DNA of 64,000 bases from Flavobacterium sp. KJJ (GCF_000708595.2 NZ_JARP01000003.1:1-64000), one strand, 5' to 3'. Positions 35,133 through 45,121 are shown, counted from the stretch's first letter. Program-made: numbers and translations. The notes: generated by a model not told the origin, from the letters alone.

Positions 35133-35615
35133 CTATTTCAGACCTTCAGCCGCTTTATTAACAGCCACTTTTAGTTGTTCTTTATAAGAAATAATGGTAT
35201 CAAGTACTTTTTTATCATGACTTCCGATGATTTGCGCTGCTAAGATTCCGGCATTTTTTGCTCCGTTCAAAGCAACTGTTGCAACCGGAACGCCGCCCGG
35301 CATTTGAAGAATCGATAAAACCGAATCCCATCCGTCAATAGAATTACTAGATTTTACAGGAACTCCAATTACAGGAAGCGGTGACATTGAAGCTACCATT
35401 CCAGGTAAATGTGCTGCTCCTCCAGCTCCGGCAATAATTACCGAAATTCCGCGTGTATGTGCATTTTTACTGAAATCGAATAATTTTTCCGGCGTTCTGT
35501 GTGCCGAAACGATATCAACCTCAACTTCAATATTGAATTGTTTTAGTATGTCGATGGCATCCTGCATGACTGGCATGTCTGAGATGCTTCCCATTATAAT
35601 GGCTACTTTGCTCAT
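35133..35615 (-). CDS. purE: 5-(carboxyamino)imidazole ribonucleotide mutase
   Basis: Purine biosynthesis: converts N5-CAIR, made by PurK, to CAIR. The 160-residue protein has the class I signature IMGSISDMPVMQDA, SAHRTPEKLF, and IIAGAGGAAHLPGMVASM, followed by PVIGVPVKSS and QMPGGVPVATVA. Located 81 bp downstream of purK on the same strand, with a TTTCAGGTTTCAAG-type repeat between. Confidence 0.96.
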   Translation of the reverse strand: MSKVAIIMGSISDMPVMQDAIDILKQFNIEVEVDIVSAHRTPEKLFDFSKNAHTRGISVIIAGAGGAAHLPGMVASMSPLPVIGVPVKSSNSIDGWDSVLSILQMPGGVPVATVALNGAKNAGILAAQIIGSHDKKVLDTIISYKEQLKVAVNKAAEGLK

Positions 35616-35640
35616 TGTGTTTTTGTTTTGTTATATTTTG

Positions 35641-35698
35641 TTTCAGGTTTCAGGTTTCAGGTTTCAAGTTTCGAAAACTGAAAACTGTGACTGAAACT
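35641..35698. repeat. TTTCAGGTTTCAAG simple-word repeat
   Basis: Three tandem TTTCAGG units followed by TTTCAAGTTTCG and GAAAACTGAAAACTGTGACTG words, in the purK-purE gap. It combines words of two palindrome families seen elsewhere in this window. Confidence 0.65.
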
Positions 35699-36851
35699 AT
35701 TGAGAAATCACTTTAATAGTATTCTTAACCTGCTCCGCGATTCGTCTGGCTTCCTGCATATTTTCGTTTACAATCGTAACGTGACCCATTTTTCTGAAAG
35801 GGCGAGTTTGTTTTTTACCGTAAATATGAGGTGTAACGCCATCCCAGCCTAAAATAGTTTCGATGTTTTCGTAAACTACATCTCCAGAAAAACCTTCGGC
35901 GCCCACTAAATTTACCATAACTCCGGCAACTTTACTTTCGGTATTTCCTAACGGAAGATCTAAAATAGCGCGCAAATGATTTTCGAATTGAGAAGTAAAA
36001 CTGGCTTCAATAGAATAATGTCCAGAATTATGCGGGCGAGGAGCAACCTCATTTACCAAAATTTCATCTTCTTGGGTTTGAAACATTTCTACTGCTAAAA
36101 GACCAACGTGATTGAATTTCTCCGAAACATTCAAAGCAATTGCTCTGGCTTTTTCGGCTACTTTTTCGTCGATTCTTGCAGGGCATATTACGTATTCTAC
36201 TTGATTGGCTTCTGGGTGAAATTCCATTTCTACAACCGGATAGGTTTTTATTTCTCCAGATGGATTTCTTACCACTATTACAGCCAATTCATTTTTAAAG
36301 GGAACCATCGTTTCTGCAATGCATTCAACATGTGGCAAATCATCCATATCAGAAATTTGGCGAATAATTTTTACGCCATTTCCGTCATAGCCAAATTCAG
36401 TGCATTTCCATACGAACGGAATTGTGATTTCGTTATTTCCAACTGATTTTTGCAAATGCAGCGGACTTTCAAATCGCAAATATGCTGCGGTCGGAATATT
36501 GCTTTCCGTATAAAAATCTTTTTGAGTTCCTTTATTCTGAATTCCTTTTAAGGTTTTTGGAGATGGGTACACTTTTACGCCTTCGTTTTCTAATTGCGTC
36601 AAAGCTTCAAGATTTACCAATTCGATTTCAAAAGTCAAAACATCGACTTGTTTCCCAAAGTTGTAAACCGTTTCATAATCCATCAAATCGCCCTGAAAGA
36701 ATTTATTGCAGGCAATTTTGCTCGGAGCTTCATCACTCGGATCTAAAACATAAGTTTGTATGTCAAATTTTCTGGTGTCAGACAAAAGCATTTTACCCAA
36801 TTGTCCGCCGCCTAATATTCCTAATTTAAAATCAGAAGAAAAATAATTCAT
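35697..36851 (-). CDS. purK: 5-(carboxyamino)imidazole ribonucleotide synthase
   Basis: ATP-grasp ligase that carboxylates AIR to N5-CAIR. It is 384 residues long. The N-terminal LGILGGGQLGKML starts the Rossmann-like domain, the ATP-grasp centre has WKCTEFGYDGNGVKII, and the C-terminal block NEVAPRPHNSGHYSIEA is diagnostic. Cytoplasmic; paired with purE downstream. A complete TTG-N19-TATCTTTG promoter precedes it. Confidence 0.96.
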   Translation of the reverse strand: MNYFSSDFKLGILGGGQLGKMLLSDTRKFDIQTYVLDPSDEAPSKIACNKFFQGDLMDYETVYNFGKQVDVLTFEIELVNLEALTQLENEGVKVYPSPKTLKGIQNKGTQKDFYTESNIPTAAYLRFESPLHLQKSVGNNEITIPFVWKCTEFGYDGNGVKIIRQISDMDDLPHVECIAETMVPFKNELAVIVVRNPSGEIKTYPVVEMEFHPEANQVEYVICPARIDEKVAEKARAIALNVSEKFNHVGLLAVEMFQTQEDEILVNEVAPRPHNSGHYSIEASFTSQFENHLRAILDLPLGNTESKVAGVMVNLVGAEGFSGDVVYENIETILGWDGVTPHIYGKKQTRPFRKMGHVTIVNENMQEARRIAEQVKNTIKVISQ

Positions 36852-36868
36852 TTTGTGTTGTGTTTTTG

Positions 36869-36898
36869 CAAAGATACTTGATAAAATAGAAATGCCAA
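36869..36898 (-). promoter_or_regulatory. Promoter of purK-purE
   Basis: On the minus strand TTG (36898-36896), a 19-nt spacer, and TATCTTTG (36876-36869), ending 17 nt before the purK start. Confidence 0.72.
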
Positions 36899-36984
36899 TT
36901 TATTGTGTATTGAATTGCTTTTATTTCTGAATTTTCAATTATTTGAAACTATAAGTTAAATGTTAAATTATTGGTTATTAAATT

Positions 36985-37015
36985 TTGATTGATAGCCGCA
37001 AAATGTGTAGGTTTG
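36985..37015 (+). promoter_or_regulatory. Promoter of first tandem AraC gene
   Basis: TTG (36985-36987), a 20-nt spacer, and TAGGTTTG (37008-37015), 37 nt before the ATG at 37053. Confidence 0.6.
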
Positions 37016-37052
37016 ATACTTGATTTTCAACTATTACAGAATTTGTAAGTAC

Positions 37053-38111
37053 ATGACCACAAACAATTGGGCCAACCATATTCAGAAATATCTTTTTCTT
37101 TTAAAAGATGATTTTTTCGAACTTCCTTATCTATCAAATTCGCCACAGGTCATGCTAGACAGCTTGATTAAACTGCCTATTGTGAAACATAATCCGGTAA
37201 AGCAAATCATTATTACAGATAATGCTTTTTGGAGGGGAACGATGCGTTACAGAACTATTGAAGATGGTTTTTGGATTTTGGAAAGCAATTTGGAAGTTAA
37301 TGAAAATATTCTTGCCAAAGCCACTTATACACAAGATCATAGCAAGGATTATTATATTTTGTCGTTTTCAGTTTTTGAGTATCGATTTCCTGTAAAAGAT
37401 TCTGAGGATATAGTCCTGCTGAGTACATGTTGGACATTTTATAAACCTGATACTGAAGTTGCCACTTATTTTTATAAAGGAACAAAAGGCAAGTTTTTTA
37501 ATATTGCCATGAATAAAGAGTGGGTAGAGAAAAATATTAAATCGGATAAATTTTGTAAAAAAGGCGTTTTAGAGAATTTTTTTAATTCACAAAAAGGATT
37601 TTATACTTGGCTGGACATCGCTCCAAAGGCGCATGTCTTATCTAAAAAAATATCAAAGATTTTAGAGTCTGATGATCAAATCGAACTTACAACGCCAGAA
37701 TTAAGGAAAAACTGCCTGAAATTAATTGCAGCTTTTTTTGATAATTCTTTTGAAGACAGCCGTATTGAAGATAACATCTCACTGACTAATTTAGATTATG
37801 CAAATGTCGCCAAAGCAGAGAAAATGATTCTCCATAATTTACATGTTTCTTTTTTAGGTATTGATAAAATAGCCGATGCAGTAAATACTTCTGCTACGAA
37901 ATTAAAAAATAACTTTAAAACTGTTTTTGGATTTTCGATGCTGCAATATCACAAAGAAAAAAATATGCTTTTGGCCAAACAATTGATTCAAAATTCCGAA
38001 ATCGAAATTCAAATTATTGCTGCAATTACTGGTTTTGAAAGTGCAAGCAAGTTTACTGCCGCATTTAAAAAGAGATTTGGAGCATTGCCTTCGGTTTTTA
38101 GAGAGAATTAA
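37053..38111 (+). CDS. AraC family regulator, tandem copy 1
   Basis: A 352-residue regulator. The ATG at 37053 (MTTNNWANHIQKY) is preferred to an upstream TTG. Residues 1-240 form an unassigned sensor region beginning LLKDDFFELPYLSNSPQVM. The C-terminal about 100 residues hold two helix-turn-helix units: IDKIADAVNTSATKLKNNFK and IIAAITGFESASKFTAAFKK. The regulon and ligand are unknown. Followed 15 bp later by a diverged paralogue, so co-transcription is likely. Confidence 0.88.
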   Translation: MTTNNWANHIQKYLFLLKDDFFELPYLSNSPQVMLDSLIKLPIVKHNPVKQIIITDNAFWRGTMRYRTIEDGFWILESNLEVNENILAKATYTQDHSKDYYILSFSVFEYRFPVKDSEDIVLLSTCWTFYKPDTEVATYFYKGTKGKFFNIAMNKEWVEKNIKSDKFCKKGVLENFFNSQKGFYTWLDIAPKAHVLSKKISKILESDDQIELTTPELRKNCLKLIAAFFDNSFEDSRIEDNISLTNLDYANVAKAEKMILHNLHVSFLGIDKIADAVNTSATKLKNNFKTVFGFSMLQYHKEKNMLLAKQLIQNSEIEIQIIAAITGFESASKFTAAFKKRFGALPSVFREN

Positions 38112-38126
38112 ATTTGATACTAGTAT

Positions 38127-39188
38127 ATGCACGTAGGAAAATGGGTTAAATTCATAAAAGAGAATATCAATTTTTATAGAGACGGCTTTTTTGAATTGCC
38201 ATATTTATCTAATTCTCCGCAAGTTATTGTTAAAAGTATTGTAAATTCTCCTTCAGTAAATCACGTTGAAGAAGAACAGGCAGTTTACAGAAATAATCCC
38301 TTTTCTAAAGGCGTGATGCGCTATCGCGAAATCGAAGAAGGCTTCTGGGTTATTGTTACGAGTATTACTTTTAAGAAAAATGTAATGCTAAAAGCAGTTT
38401 ATGATGAAGATTTTCCGAGCGATTATTATACCCTTACCTTTTCGGTTTTTGAAAGCGAAGTGAAACTGCAAAATACATTTGCAGATAAAACACCTTTTTC
38501 AAGTAAATATTGGGGTTTTAAAAAGCCAGGAACACCAGTTGGTGCTTACTTCTATAAAGAATCGATTTGCGAATTTTACTTGTTTGCTTTTAGCAAAGAT
38601 TGGGCAGAACGCAACTTTTCTTTCGAAACGCTTCCAGCAGATAATCATATTAAGAAATTCCTAAATTCAGATAACGGATTTATTACGTATCAGAATATTG
38701 TGCCGAATGCTGCAGAATTATCAAAAGAAATCTTGACCAATTTAGAAAACAATAAGCATGATTTTTTTAGTAAATCAATTTTAAAGACGAATGCCTTTCA
38801 GTTGGTTTCTACTTTTTTTAAAAATGCGTTTCTAGCGCAGCGCGAAGGAAATTATCTGCCAATTGATACTCCAGATTATCGCAAAATTGCAAAAGCTGAG
38901 AAACTGCTTCTCGATACCATAACAGATTCTTTTTTAGGAATAGAATTTATTGCGCAAAAGGTTGATATGTCGCCAACAAAACTCAAATTAACTTTTAAAT
39001 CTGTTCATGGTGTTTCGATGATGCAATACCATAAAGAAAAGAAATTGCTTTTGGCTATGCACATGATTCAAAATACAGATCTGCAGATAAAAAATATTGC
39101 CTTAGCGACCGGTTATAAAAGTTCTAGCAAGTTTACAGCAAATTTTAAAAAGCGTTTTGGAAAAATGCCGTCAGAAATACGGTTTTAA
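38127..39188 (+). CDS. AraC family regulator, tandem copy 2
   Basis: A 353-residue regulator with the same plan and matching blocks as copy 1: GFFELPYLSNSPQVIVKSIV, GVMRYREIEEGFWV, SDYYTLTFSVFE, and C-terminal helix-turn-helix units IEFIAQKVDMSPTKLKLTFK and ALATGYKSSSKFTANFKKRF. About half the residues look identical by eye in the N-terminal third. The shared N-terminal domain without a known family suggests a dedicated sensor. No obvious target gene is adjacent other than the adhesin locus 500 bp downstream. Confidence 0.88.
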   Translation: MHVGKWVKFIKENINFYRDGFFELPYLSNSPQVIVKSIVNSPSVNHVEEEQAVYRNNPFSKGVMRYREIEEGFWVIVTSITFKKNVMLKAVYDEDFPSDYYTLTFSVFESEVKLQNTFADKTPFSSKYWGFKKPGTPVGAYFYKESICEFYLFAFSKDWAERNFSFETLPADNHIKKFLNSDNGFITYQNIVPNAAELSKEILTNLENNKHDFFSKSILKTNAFQLVSTFFKNAFLAQREGNYLPIDTPDYRKIAKAEKLLLDTITDSFLGIEFIAQKVDMSPTKLKLTFKSVHGVSMMQYHKEKKLLLAMHMIQNTDLQIKNIALATGYKSSSKFTANFKKRFGKMPSEIRF

Positions 39189-39695
39189 TCGCTGTAAAAT
39201 TCTTTCTTTTCTTGATTTTTTCAATCCTAAATCACATTTTTTTTGGTGACTTTATAAACACCGTATTTATACCTGTTTTTATTTTTAAGTTGTTGTTTTT
39301 CAGTGGTTTATTTATGTGTTTTAACAAATTTTGCACAGCCTTTTTTATATAGTGAATATAGTTGGTCGTTTCGGGCTATCGATGTGTCCGAATGGGCTAT
39401 TCGAGGTTTGGATTTCGCTATAATTTTGTTCGGTAATCTTAAACCAACCAATATGATATTAAAACTACTTTACTTCGCGAATGTATTTCGCACCTTTCAA
39501 AAAACTCCTTATTTAGAATTTGCATATTAAATAATGCAAAAAGATATTTCCAGCAGTTTTTAATTTTCCTTCCAGTTAAAAAAATTGTCGAAAGACGATT
39601 AAATGTCCATTGTTACTGACAAATTGGACAGAATATTTATTGCTGTTTATCAACAGCTAGGGATAAGGTAATACTAATTAATAACCAAACAATTA
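39189..39695. other. Long leader/intergenic region before the adhesin gene
   Basis: 507 bp without a convincing gene. A 75-codon frame at 39303-39530 has no family resemblance and poor composition. A short palindrome CTGTTTATCAACAG is at about 39643-39656. The length suggests room for regulation of the adhesin, but no operator could be identified. Confidence 0.4.
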
Positions 39696-42600
39696 ATGAA
39701 AAAAAAGACAACTTATTGGTCAAAGATTTCTATAGAAAATTTGCCAATAAAAAAATATATGATACTTGCGATGTTAGCGTTGCTATTTCCGTTAGTATCT
39801 TTTTCGCAAACAGTTTATACATTTACAAGTGCTGGAGCAACCGGACGTTTTGGTCCAACACAGTCTCAAGTTACTACTGCTTATACAGCAACGACACTTG
39901 CCGGAGCAGTTACTGTTAGCACTCAGGGATATCAAGAGTGGGTTGTACCTGTTTCAGGGTTATATTCTATACAAGTAAATGGTGCTGCCGGAGGTAACTC
40001 AACAAATGCTAATAAACTTGGAGGCAAAGGGGCCAGAATGCAGGGAAATTTTTTACTGACTTCAGGAACAGTTTTGAAGATATTGGTTGGGCAACAAGGT
40101 ACAACAGTAGGATGTACACCTAGTGGAGGTGGCGGTTCTTTCGTTACTTTGCAGAACAATACTTTGTTAATAGTTGCAGGAGGAGGAGGAGGTTCTTCTA
40201 CTGATCTTATTGGTATAGATGCTTCAATTTCTGAGTCAGGAACTACAAATTCAGAGGCGACAGCTCCTGGTGGAGCTAACGCCCTTGGTGGTGGTGCATG
40301 CCAGTCTGGAACAAGTCCAAGTTATTCTGCCGGCGGCGGCGGCGGCTATTCTGGAAATGGTCAAAATGCACCATCTCAAACAAATGGTGGTCTTTCTTTT
40401 CTAAATGGTGGATTGGGAGGTATTGCAAATATTAGTAGTCCAGGTGCTAATGGTGGTTTTGGCGGCGGCGGCGGTTCTGGCGCTTGTACAGTTGGTGGTG
40501 GTGGTGGTGGTGGCTACTCTGGCGGTGCTGGCGGTGAGCATTACGATAATTGTAGTTCTTCAACATTGCGATCAGGAGGTGGTGGAGGTGGTTCCTATAA
40601 TTCTGGAACGAATCAAGCCAATGTTGCAGGTGCCAATTCAGGAAATGGATCTGTTGTGATAACAAGTTTATACTCTGCATCTATATCTCAAACTGCTGCT
40701 GTTGTATGTAATTCTGATTCTACAGGAGCGCTTTCTGTTGCAGTAAATGGAGGTGTTTCACCTTATACCTACACTTGGTCTCCAAATGTTAGTAGCACTT
40801 CAACAGCTTCAGGTCTAGGTAAAGGAACTTATAGTGTAATTGTAACCGATGCAAATAGTTTAGCAACGACAGCGTCTTTTACTATTGTTCCTTCAGATAA
40901 TACGGCTCCGGTTATTACTACAAACGGAGATAAAAATGTAAATGTAACTCCAGGACTTTGTGAAGCAACTGTAACAGTTTCTGCCACGGCTGCGGATAAT
41001 TGTAGTGTTGGAACTCCAACAGGAGTGCGAAGTGATGCAAAATTACTTTCAGATGCTTATCCTGTGGGAACTACAACAATTAACTGGAATGTAACGGATA
41101 CTAACGGAAATGCTGCAGTTGCGGTAAATCAAACAGTAACTGTAGTCGATAATATAAAGCCAACTGCAATCTCGAAAAACATCACAGTTCAATTGAACGC
41201 AAGTGGAAGTGTGACAGTAAATGCTGCTGATTTAAATAATGGAAGTACAGATAATTGCGGAATTAACAATTATAAATTTGCATCAGGAAGTGTAGGTACA
41301 GTTTGTAATGTTGTGGGTGAAGGATCTTTCTTGTCACTTGCGGCACCTAATGCAAGTGTTTTTAAAAATATAGTGTTTGCCAGTTATGGAAACGCTACAG
41401 GGACTTGTGGAAATTTTGTTATGGGTAGCTGTAATGCATCAAATAGTTTCAGTATAGTATCAGCTGCTCTGCTTAATAATAATAGCGGGACTATTTATTC
41501 TCATAATAATACTTTTGGAGATCCTTGTAACGGAACACAAAAGAGATTAACCGTACAAGCTAATTATGCTCCGGCAACTACAGAAACAGCTTCAATGACT
41601 TATTCTTGTGCTGATGTAGGCGTAAAAAATGTAGTGTTATTTGTTACTGATAATAACGGAAATGTTTCATCAGTAAATGCAACAATAACAATTCAGGACA
41701 ATATTGTCCCTGTAATCACTTCAAACGGAAATAAAAGTGTAAATGCAGATTCAGGAGTTTGTGGTGCTAACGTAACAGTTTCGGCAACAGCTACAGATAA
41801 TTGTTCAGTAGGAACTCCAATGGGAGTAAGAAGTGATGCAAAAGCACTTACGGCTCTTTATCCTGTAGGAACAACAACAATTACATGGAATGTAAATGAT
41901 GTTAATGGTAATGCAGCAACAGCAATAACTCAAACGGTTACGGTAGCTGATAATCAAATCCCGGTAATTGCTTCAAACGGAGATCAAAATGTAAATACAG
42001 ATTCAGGAGTTTGTGGTGCAAACGTAACAGTTTCGGCAACAGCTACAGATAATTGTACAGTTGCAACTCCAACCGGAGTAAGAAGCGATGCAAAATTACT
42101 AACAGATGTTTATCCTGTAGGAACAACAACAATCACTTGGGATGTAACTGATGCTAATGGAAATGCTGCAGTTGCAGTAATCCAGACCGTAACGGTAGGA
42201 GATAACGAAATTCCGGTAATTGCTTCAAACGGAGATCAAAATGTAAATACAGATGCAAATATTTGTGAAGCAAACGTAACCGTTTCTGCAACAGCAACGG
42301 ATAATTGTACAGTTGGAACTCCAGCAGGAGTAAGAAGCGATTCAAAATTATTGACAGATGTTTATCCCGTTGGAATTACAACAATTACTTGGGATGTAAC
42401 TGATGCTAACGGAAATGCAGCAGCTCAAGTTATACAAACCATAACGGTAACAGACAATGAAGTTCCAGTAATTGCTTCGAACGGTGATCAAAATGTAAAT
42501 GTTGATGCCAATTCTTGCGCAGCAACTGTAGTTGTTTCAGCATCTGCTACAGATAATTGTACGGTTGGAACTCTAACAGGAATAAGAAACGATGCGAAAT

Positions 42601-45098
42601 TGCTTACAGATGTCTATCCAGTTGGTACTACAACAATCACTTGGGATGTGACAGATGCTAATGGAAATGCAGCAGTTTCAGTAACGCAAACCATAACGGT
42701 AACAGATAATGAAATTCCAGTAATCGCTTCAAATGGAGATCAAAATGTAAATACTGATGCAGGAAACTGTGGTGCAATGGTTTCAGTTTCTGCAACAGCA
42801 ACAGATAATTGTACAGTTGGAACTCCAGCAGGAGCAAGAAACGATGCAAAATTATTGACAGATGTTTATCCAGTTGGTACTACAACAATCACTTGGGATG
42901 TAACAGATGCTAATGGAAATCCAGCAGCTTCAGTAACTCAAACCATAACGGTAACAGATAATGAAATTCCAGTAATTGTTTCAAACGGAGATCAAAGTGT
43001 AAATGTTGATACCAATTCTTGCACAGCAACTGTAGTTGTTTCAGCATCTGCTACAGATAATTGTACAGTTGGAACTCCAACAGGAGCAAGAAACGATGCA
43101 AAATTGCTTACAGATGTTTATCCAGTTGGTACTACAACAATCACTTGGGATGTAACAGATGCTAATGGAAATCCAGCAGCTCCAGTAACGCAAACCATAA
43201 CGGTAACTGATAATGAAATTCCAGTAATTGCTTCAAACGGAGATCAAACTGTAAATTCTGATGCAGGTGTTTGCGGTGCCGTTGTTTTAGTTTCGGCAAC
43301 AGCTACTGATAATTGTATCGTTGGAACTCCAATCGGAGTAAGAAGCGATTCAAAATTAATTTCAGATCCTTATCCAGTTGGAACAACAACAATCACTTGG
43401 AATGTAACTGATGCTAACGGAAATGCAGCAACTCCAGTAACTCAAACAGTAACTGTGACAGATAATGTGATGCCAACGGTAATTGCAAGAGATTTTACAG
43501 CGCAGCTTGATGCAACAGGAAATGCAGCAATTTTGGTTTCAAATATTGATAATGGTTCATCTGATAATTGTGGAATTGATACAATTGAATTAGATAAAAC
43601 TTCATTTACATGTGCCAATGTTGGAGCCAATACAGTTACTTTAAAAGTGACAGATATTCATGGAAATGTTGCTTCAGCGCAAGCTACAGTAACTGTTGAA
43701 GATAAGATTGCGCCAGCAGTTTTAACAAAAGACATTATAGTGCAGCTTAATGCATCTGGAAATGTTTCAATTTTAGCTTCTGATGTAAATAACAATTCAT
43801 CTGATAATTGTGCAATAACAACTTTAACTGTTTCTCCAAATACTTTCACTTGTGCAAACATTGGAAATAATACAGTGACTTTAACAGCTACAGATGCTAG
43901 TGGAAACACTTCATCTGCAACAGCAATAGTAAATGTTGAAAACAAAATTGCACCGACAGTTTTAGTAAAAAATGCTACAGTGCAGCTTAATGCTTCAGGA
44001 AGCGTAACCATTACAGCTTCTGATGTTGACAATAGTTCTACAGCTTCTTGCGGTACTCTAACTTTATCGGTTTCTCCATCAACATTTAATTGTGCGAATG
44101 TTGGAGCTAATACAGTTACCCTAACGGCTACAGATGCAAACGGAAATACTTCTTCTCGTACGGCAACAGTAACAGTTCAGGATAAAGTTTTACCAACTGT
44201 TTTAACTAAAAATCTAACAGTTCAGCTTGATGCAGTAGGAAATGTTTCAATCACTGCCGCTCAAATTAACAACGGAAGTTCAGATAATTGCGGAATTGCA
44301 ACTGTAACAGTTACTCCAAGCACTTTTAGCTGTAACAATGTAGGAGCAAATCAGGTTACTCTTAGAGTTACAGATGTTAACGGAAATATAGCTACTGGAA
44401 CTGCAACAGTAACAGTTCAAGATATTATTCTTCCAACAGTTAAAACAAACAACATTAGCGTTGAGCTGGATGATGCAGGAAATGCTTCTATCACAGCGAA
44501 CCAAATTAACAATGGAAGTTCTGATAACTGTGGTATTGCAACGGTTACTCTTAGTAAGCTTTCTTTTAATTGTACAAATACTGGAGTTAACACAGTGGTT
44601 TTAACCGTTACAGATAAAAACGGTAATAAAGCAACTGCTAACGCAACAGTAACGGTTAAAAATAGTTTCGGTGATAATGATAATGACGGAATTTTAGACA
44701 ATTGTGATGTTGATGATGACAATGACGGAATTTTAGATACTTCTGATAACTGTCCAATTACTGCAAATCCTTATCAAGAAGATCGTAATAATAATGGTCT
44801 TGGAGATGCTTGTGATAAAGATCAAATGAATATTTCTGAAGCCTTTACTCCAAATGGAGATGGTATTAATGATACTTGGGTTATTTCTAATATCGAAAAT
44901 TATCCTAGTTCTGTAGTCCGTGTTTTCAACCGTTGGGGAGCTGAGGTATTTACTGCCAGAAATTACCAAAATGATTGGGATGGACATTCAAAAGGAAGTA
45001 ATAGTACTTTACCTGCAGCAAGTTCATATTTCTATCAAATTGATTTAGATGGAAATGGATCAATCGACAAACAAGGTTGGATATACATTAACAGGTAA
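39696..45098 (+). CDS. T9SS type-B cargo: mosaic repeat adhesin with lectin domain
   Basis: An 1800-residue secreted surface protein. In order: signal segment (about 20-38, MILAMLALLFPLVSFSQ); Gly-rich domain (about 75-325) resembling ALK/LTK glycine-rich domains (WVVPVSGLYSIQVNGAAGG, LLIVAGGGGGS); SprB-like repeat (about 328-400, GGVSPYTYTWSP); HYR repeat (401-484); an Ig/HYR-like repeat (485-667) interrupted at about 537-624 by a SUEL/rhamnose-binding-lectin-like domain (FASYGNATGTC, FGDPCNGTQKRLTV); seven 84-residue HYR repeats (668-1255); five 80-residue Ig-like repeats (1256-1655); calcium-binding TSP3-like DxDxDG repeats (about 1660-1708); C-terminal type-B sorting domain (1710-1800, ISEAFTPNGDGINDTWVI, VFNRWG). 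Expected to be exported by T9SS and fixed on or shed from the surface. It pairs with the PorP/SprF gene 23 bp downstream. Confidence 0.9.
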   Translation: MKKKTTYWSKISIENLPIKKYMILAMLALLFPLVSFSQTVYTFTSAGATGRFGPTQSQVTTAYTATTLAGAVTVSTQGYQEWVVPVSGLYSIQVNGAAGGNSTNANKLGGKGARMQGNFLLTSGTVLKILVGQQGTTVGCTPSGGGGSFVTLQNNTLLIVAGGGGGSSTDLIGIDASISESGTTNSEATAPGGANALGGGACQSGTSPSYSAGGGGGYSGNGQNAPSQTNGGLSFLNGGLGGIANISSPGANGGFGGGGGSGACTVGGGGGGGYSGGAGGEHYDNCSSSTLRSGGGGGGSYNSGTNQANVAGANSGNGSVVITSLYSASISQTAAVVCNSDSTGALSVAVNGGVSPYTYTWSPNVSSTSTASGLGKGTYSVIVTDANSLATTASFTIVPSDNTAPVITTNGDKNVNVTPGLCEATVTVSATAADNCSVGTPTGVRSDAKLLSDAYPVGTTTINWNVTDTNGNAAVAVNQTVTVVDNIKPTAISKNITVQLNASGSVTVNAADLNNGSTDNCGINNYKFASGSVGTVCNVVGEGSFLSLAAPNASVFKNIVFASYGNATGTCGNFVMGSCNASNSFSIVSAALLNNNSGTIYSHNNTFGDPCNGTQKRLTVQANYAPATTETASMTYSCADVGVKNVVLFVTDNNGNVSSVNATITIQDNIVPVITSNGNKSVNADSGVCGANVTVSATATDNCSVGTPMGVRSDAKALTALYPVGTTTITWNVNDVNGNAATAITQTVTVADNQIPVIASNGDQNVNTDSGVCGANVTVSATATDNCTVATPTGVRSDAKLLTDVYPVGTTTITWDVTDANGNAAVAVIQTVTVGDNEIPVIASNGDQNVNTDANICEANVTVSATATDNCTVGTPAGVRSDSKLLTDVYPVGITTITWDVTDANGNAAAQVIQTITVTDNEVPVIASNGDQNVNVDANSCAATVVVSASATDNCTVGTLTGIRNDAKLLTDVYPVGTTTITWDVTDANGNAAVSVTQTITVTDNEIPVIASNGDQNVNTDAGNCGAMVSVSATATDNCTVGTPAGARNDAKLLTDVYPVGTTTITWDVTDANGNPAASVTQTITVTDNEIPVIVSNGDQSVNVDTNSCTATVVVSASATDNCTVGTPTGARNDAKLLTDVYPVGTTTITWDVTDANGNPAAPVTQTITVTDNEIPVIASNGDQTVNSDAGVCGAVVLVSATATDNCIVGTPIGVRSDSKLISDPYPVGTTTITWNVTDANGNAATPVTQTVTVTDNVMPTVIARDFTAQLDATGNAAILVSNIDNGSSDNCGIDTIELDKTSFTCANVGANTVTLKVTDIHGNVASAQATVTVEDKIAPAVLTKDIIVQLNASGNVSILASDVNNNSSDNCAITTLTVSPNTFTCANIGNNTVTLTATDASGNTSSATAIVNVENKIAPTVLVKNATVQLNASGSVTITASDVDNSSTASCGTLTLSVSPSTFNCANVGANTVTLTATDANGNTSSRTATVTVQDKVLPTVLTKNLTVQLDAVGNVSITAAQINNGSSDNCGIATVTVTPSTFSCNNVGANQVTLRVTDVNGNIATGTATVTVQDIILPTVKTNNISVELDDAGNASITANQINNGSSDNCGIATVTLSKLSFNCTNTGVNTVVLTVTDKNGNKATANATVTVKNSFGDNDNDGILDNCDVDDDNDGILDTSDNCPITANPYQEDRNNNGLGDACDKDQMNISEAFTPNGDGINDTWVISNIENYPSSVVRVFNRWGAEVFTARNYQNDWDGHSKGSNSTLPAASSYFYQIDLDGNGSIDKQGWIYINR
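41697..43460 (+). repeat. Seven tandem 252-bp repeats coding for HYR domains
   Basis: Exactly 7 x 252 bp in frame, each unit starting with a GATAAT/GACAAT codon pair (Asp-Asn). Neighbouring units are highly similar at DNA level (for example the shared word GTAACAGATAATGAAATTCC). Such arrays can expand and contract by recombination. Confidence 0.88.
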
Positions 45099-45121
45099 TT
45101 GTAAAAAATAAAATTTTAGAA

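Noticed and set aside
39303..39530. 75-codon frame upstream of the adhesin
   Set aside because: No recognisable family or start signal; the composition resembles noncoding DNA.
40219..40680. Overlapping frames in the Gly-rich part of the adhesin
   Set aside because: GGN-rich codons leave all frames open; the main frame has a signal peptide and clear domains.
41697..43460. Possible CRISPR-like array
   Set aside because: The period is 252 bp, in frame and protein-coding; there are no short repeats with unique spacers.
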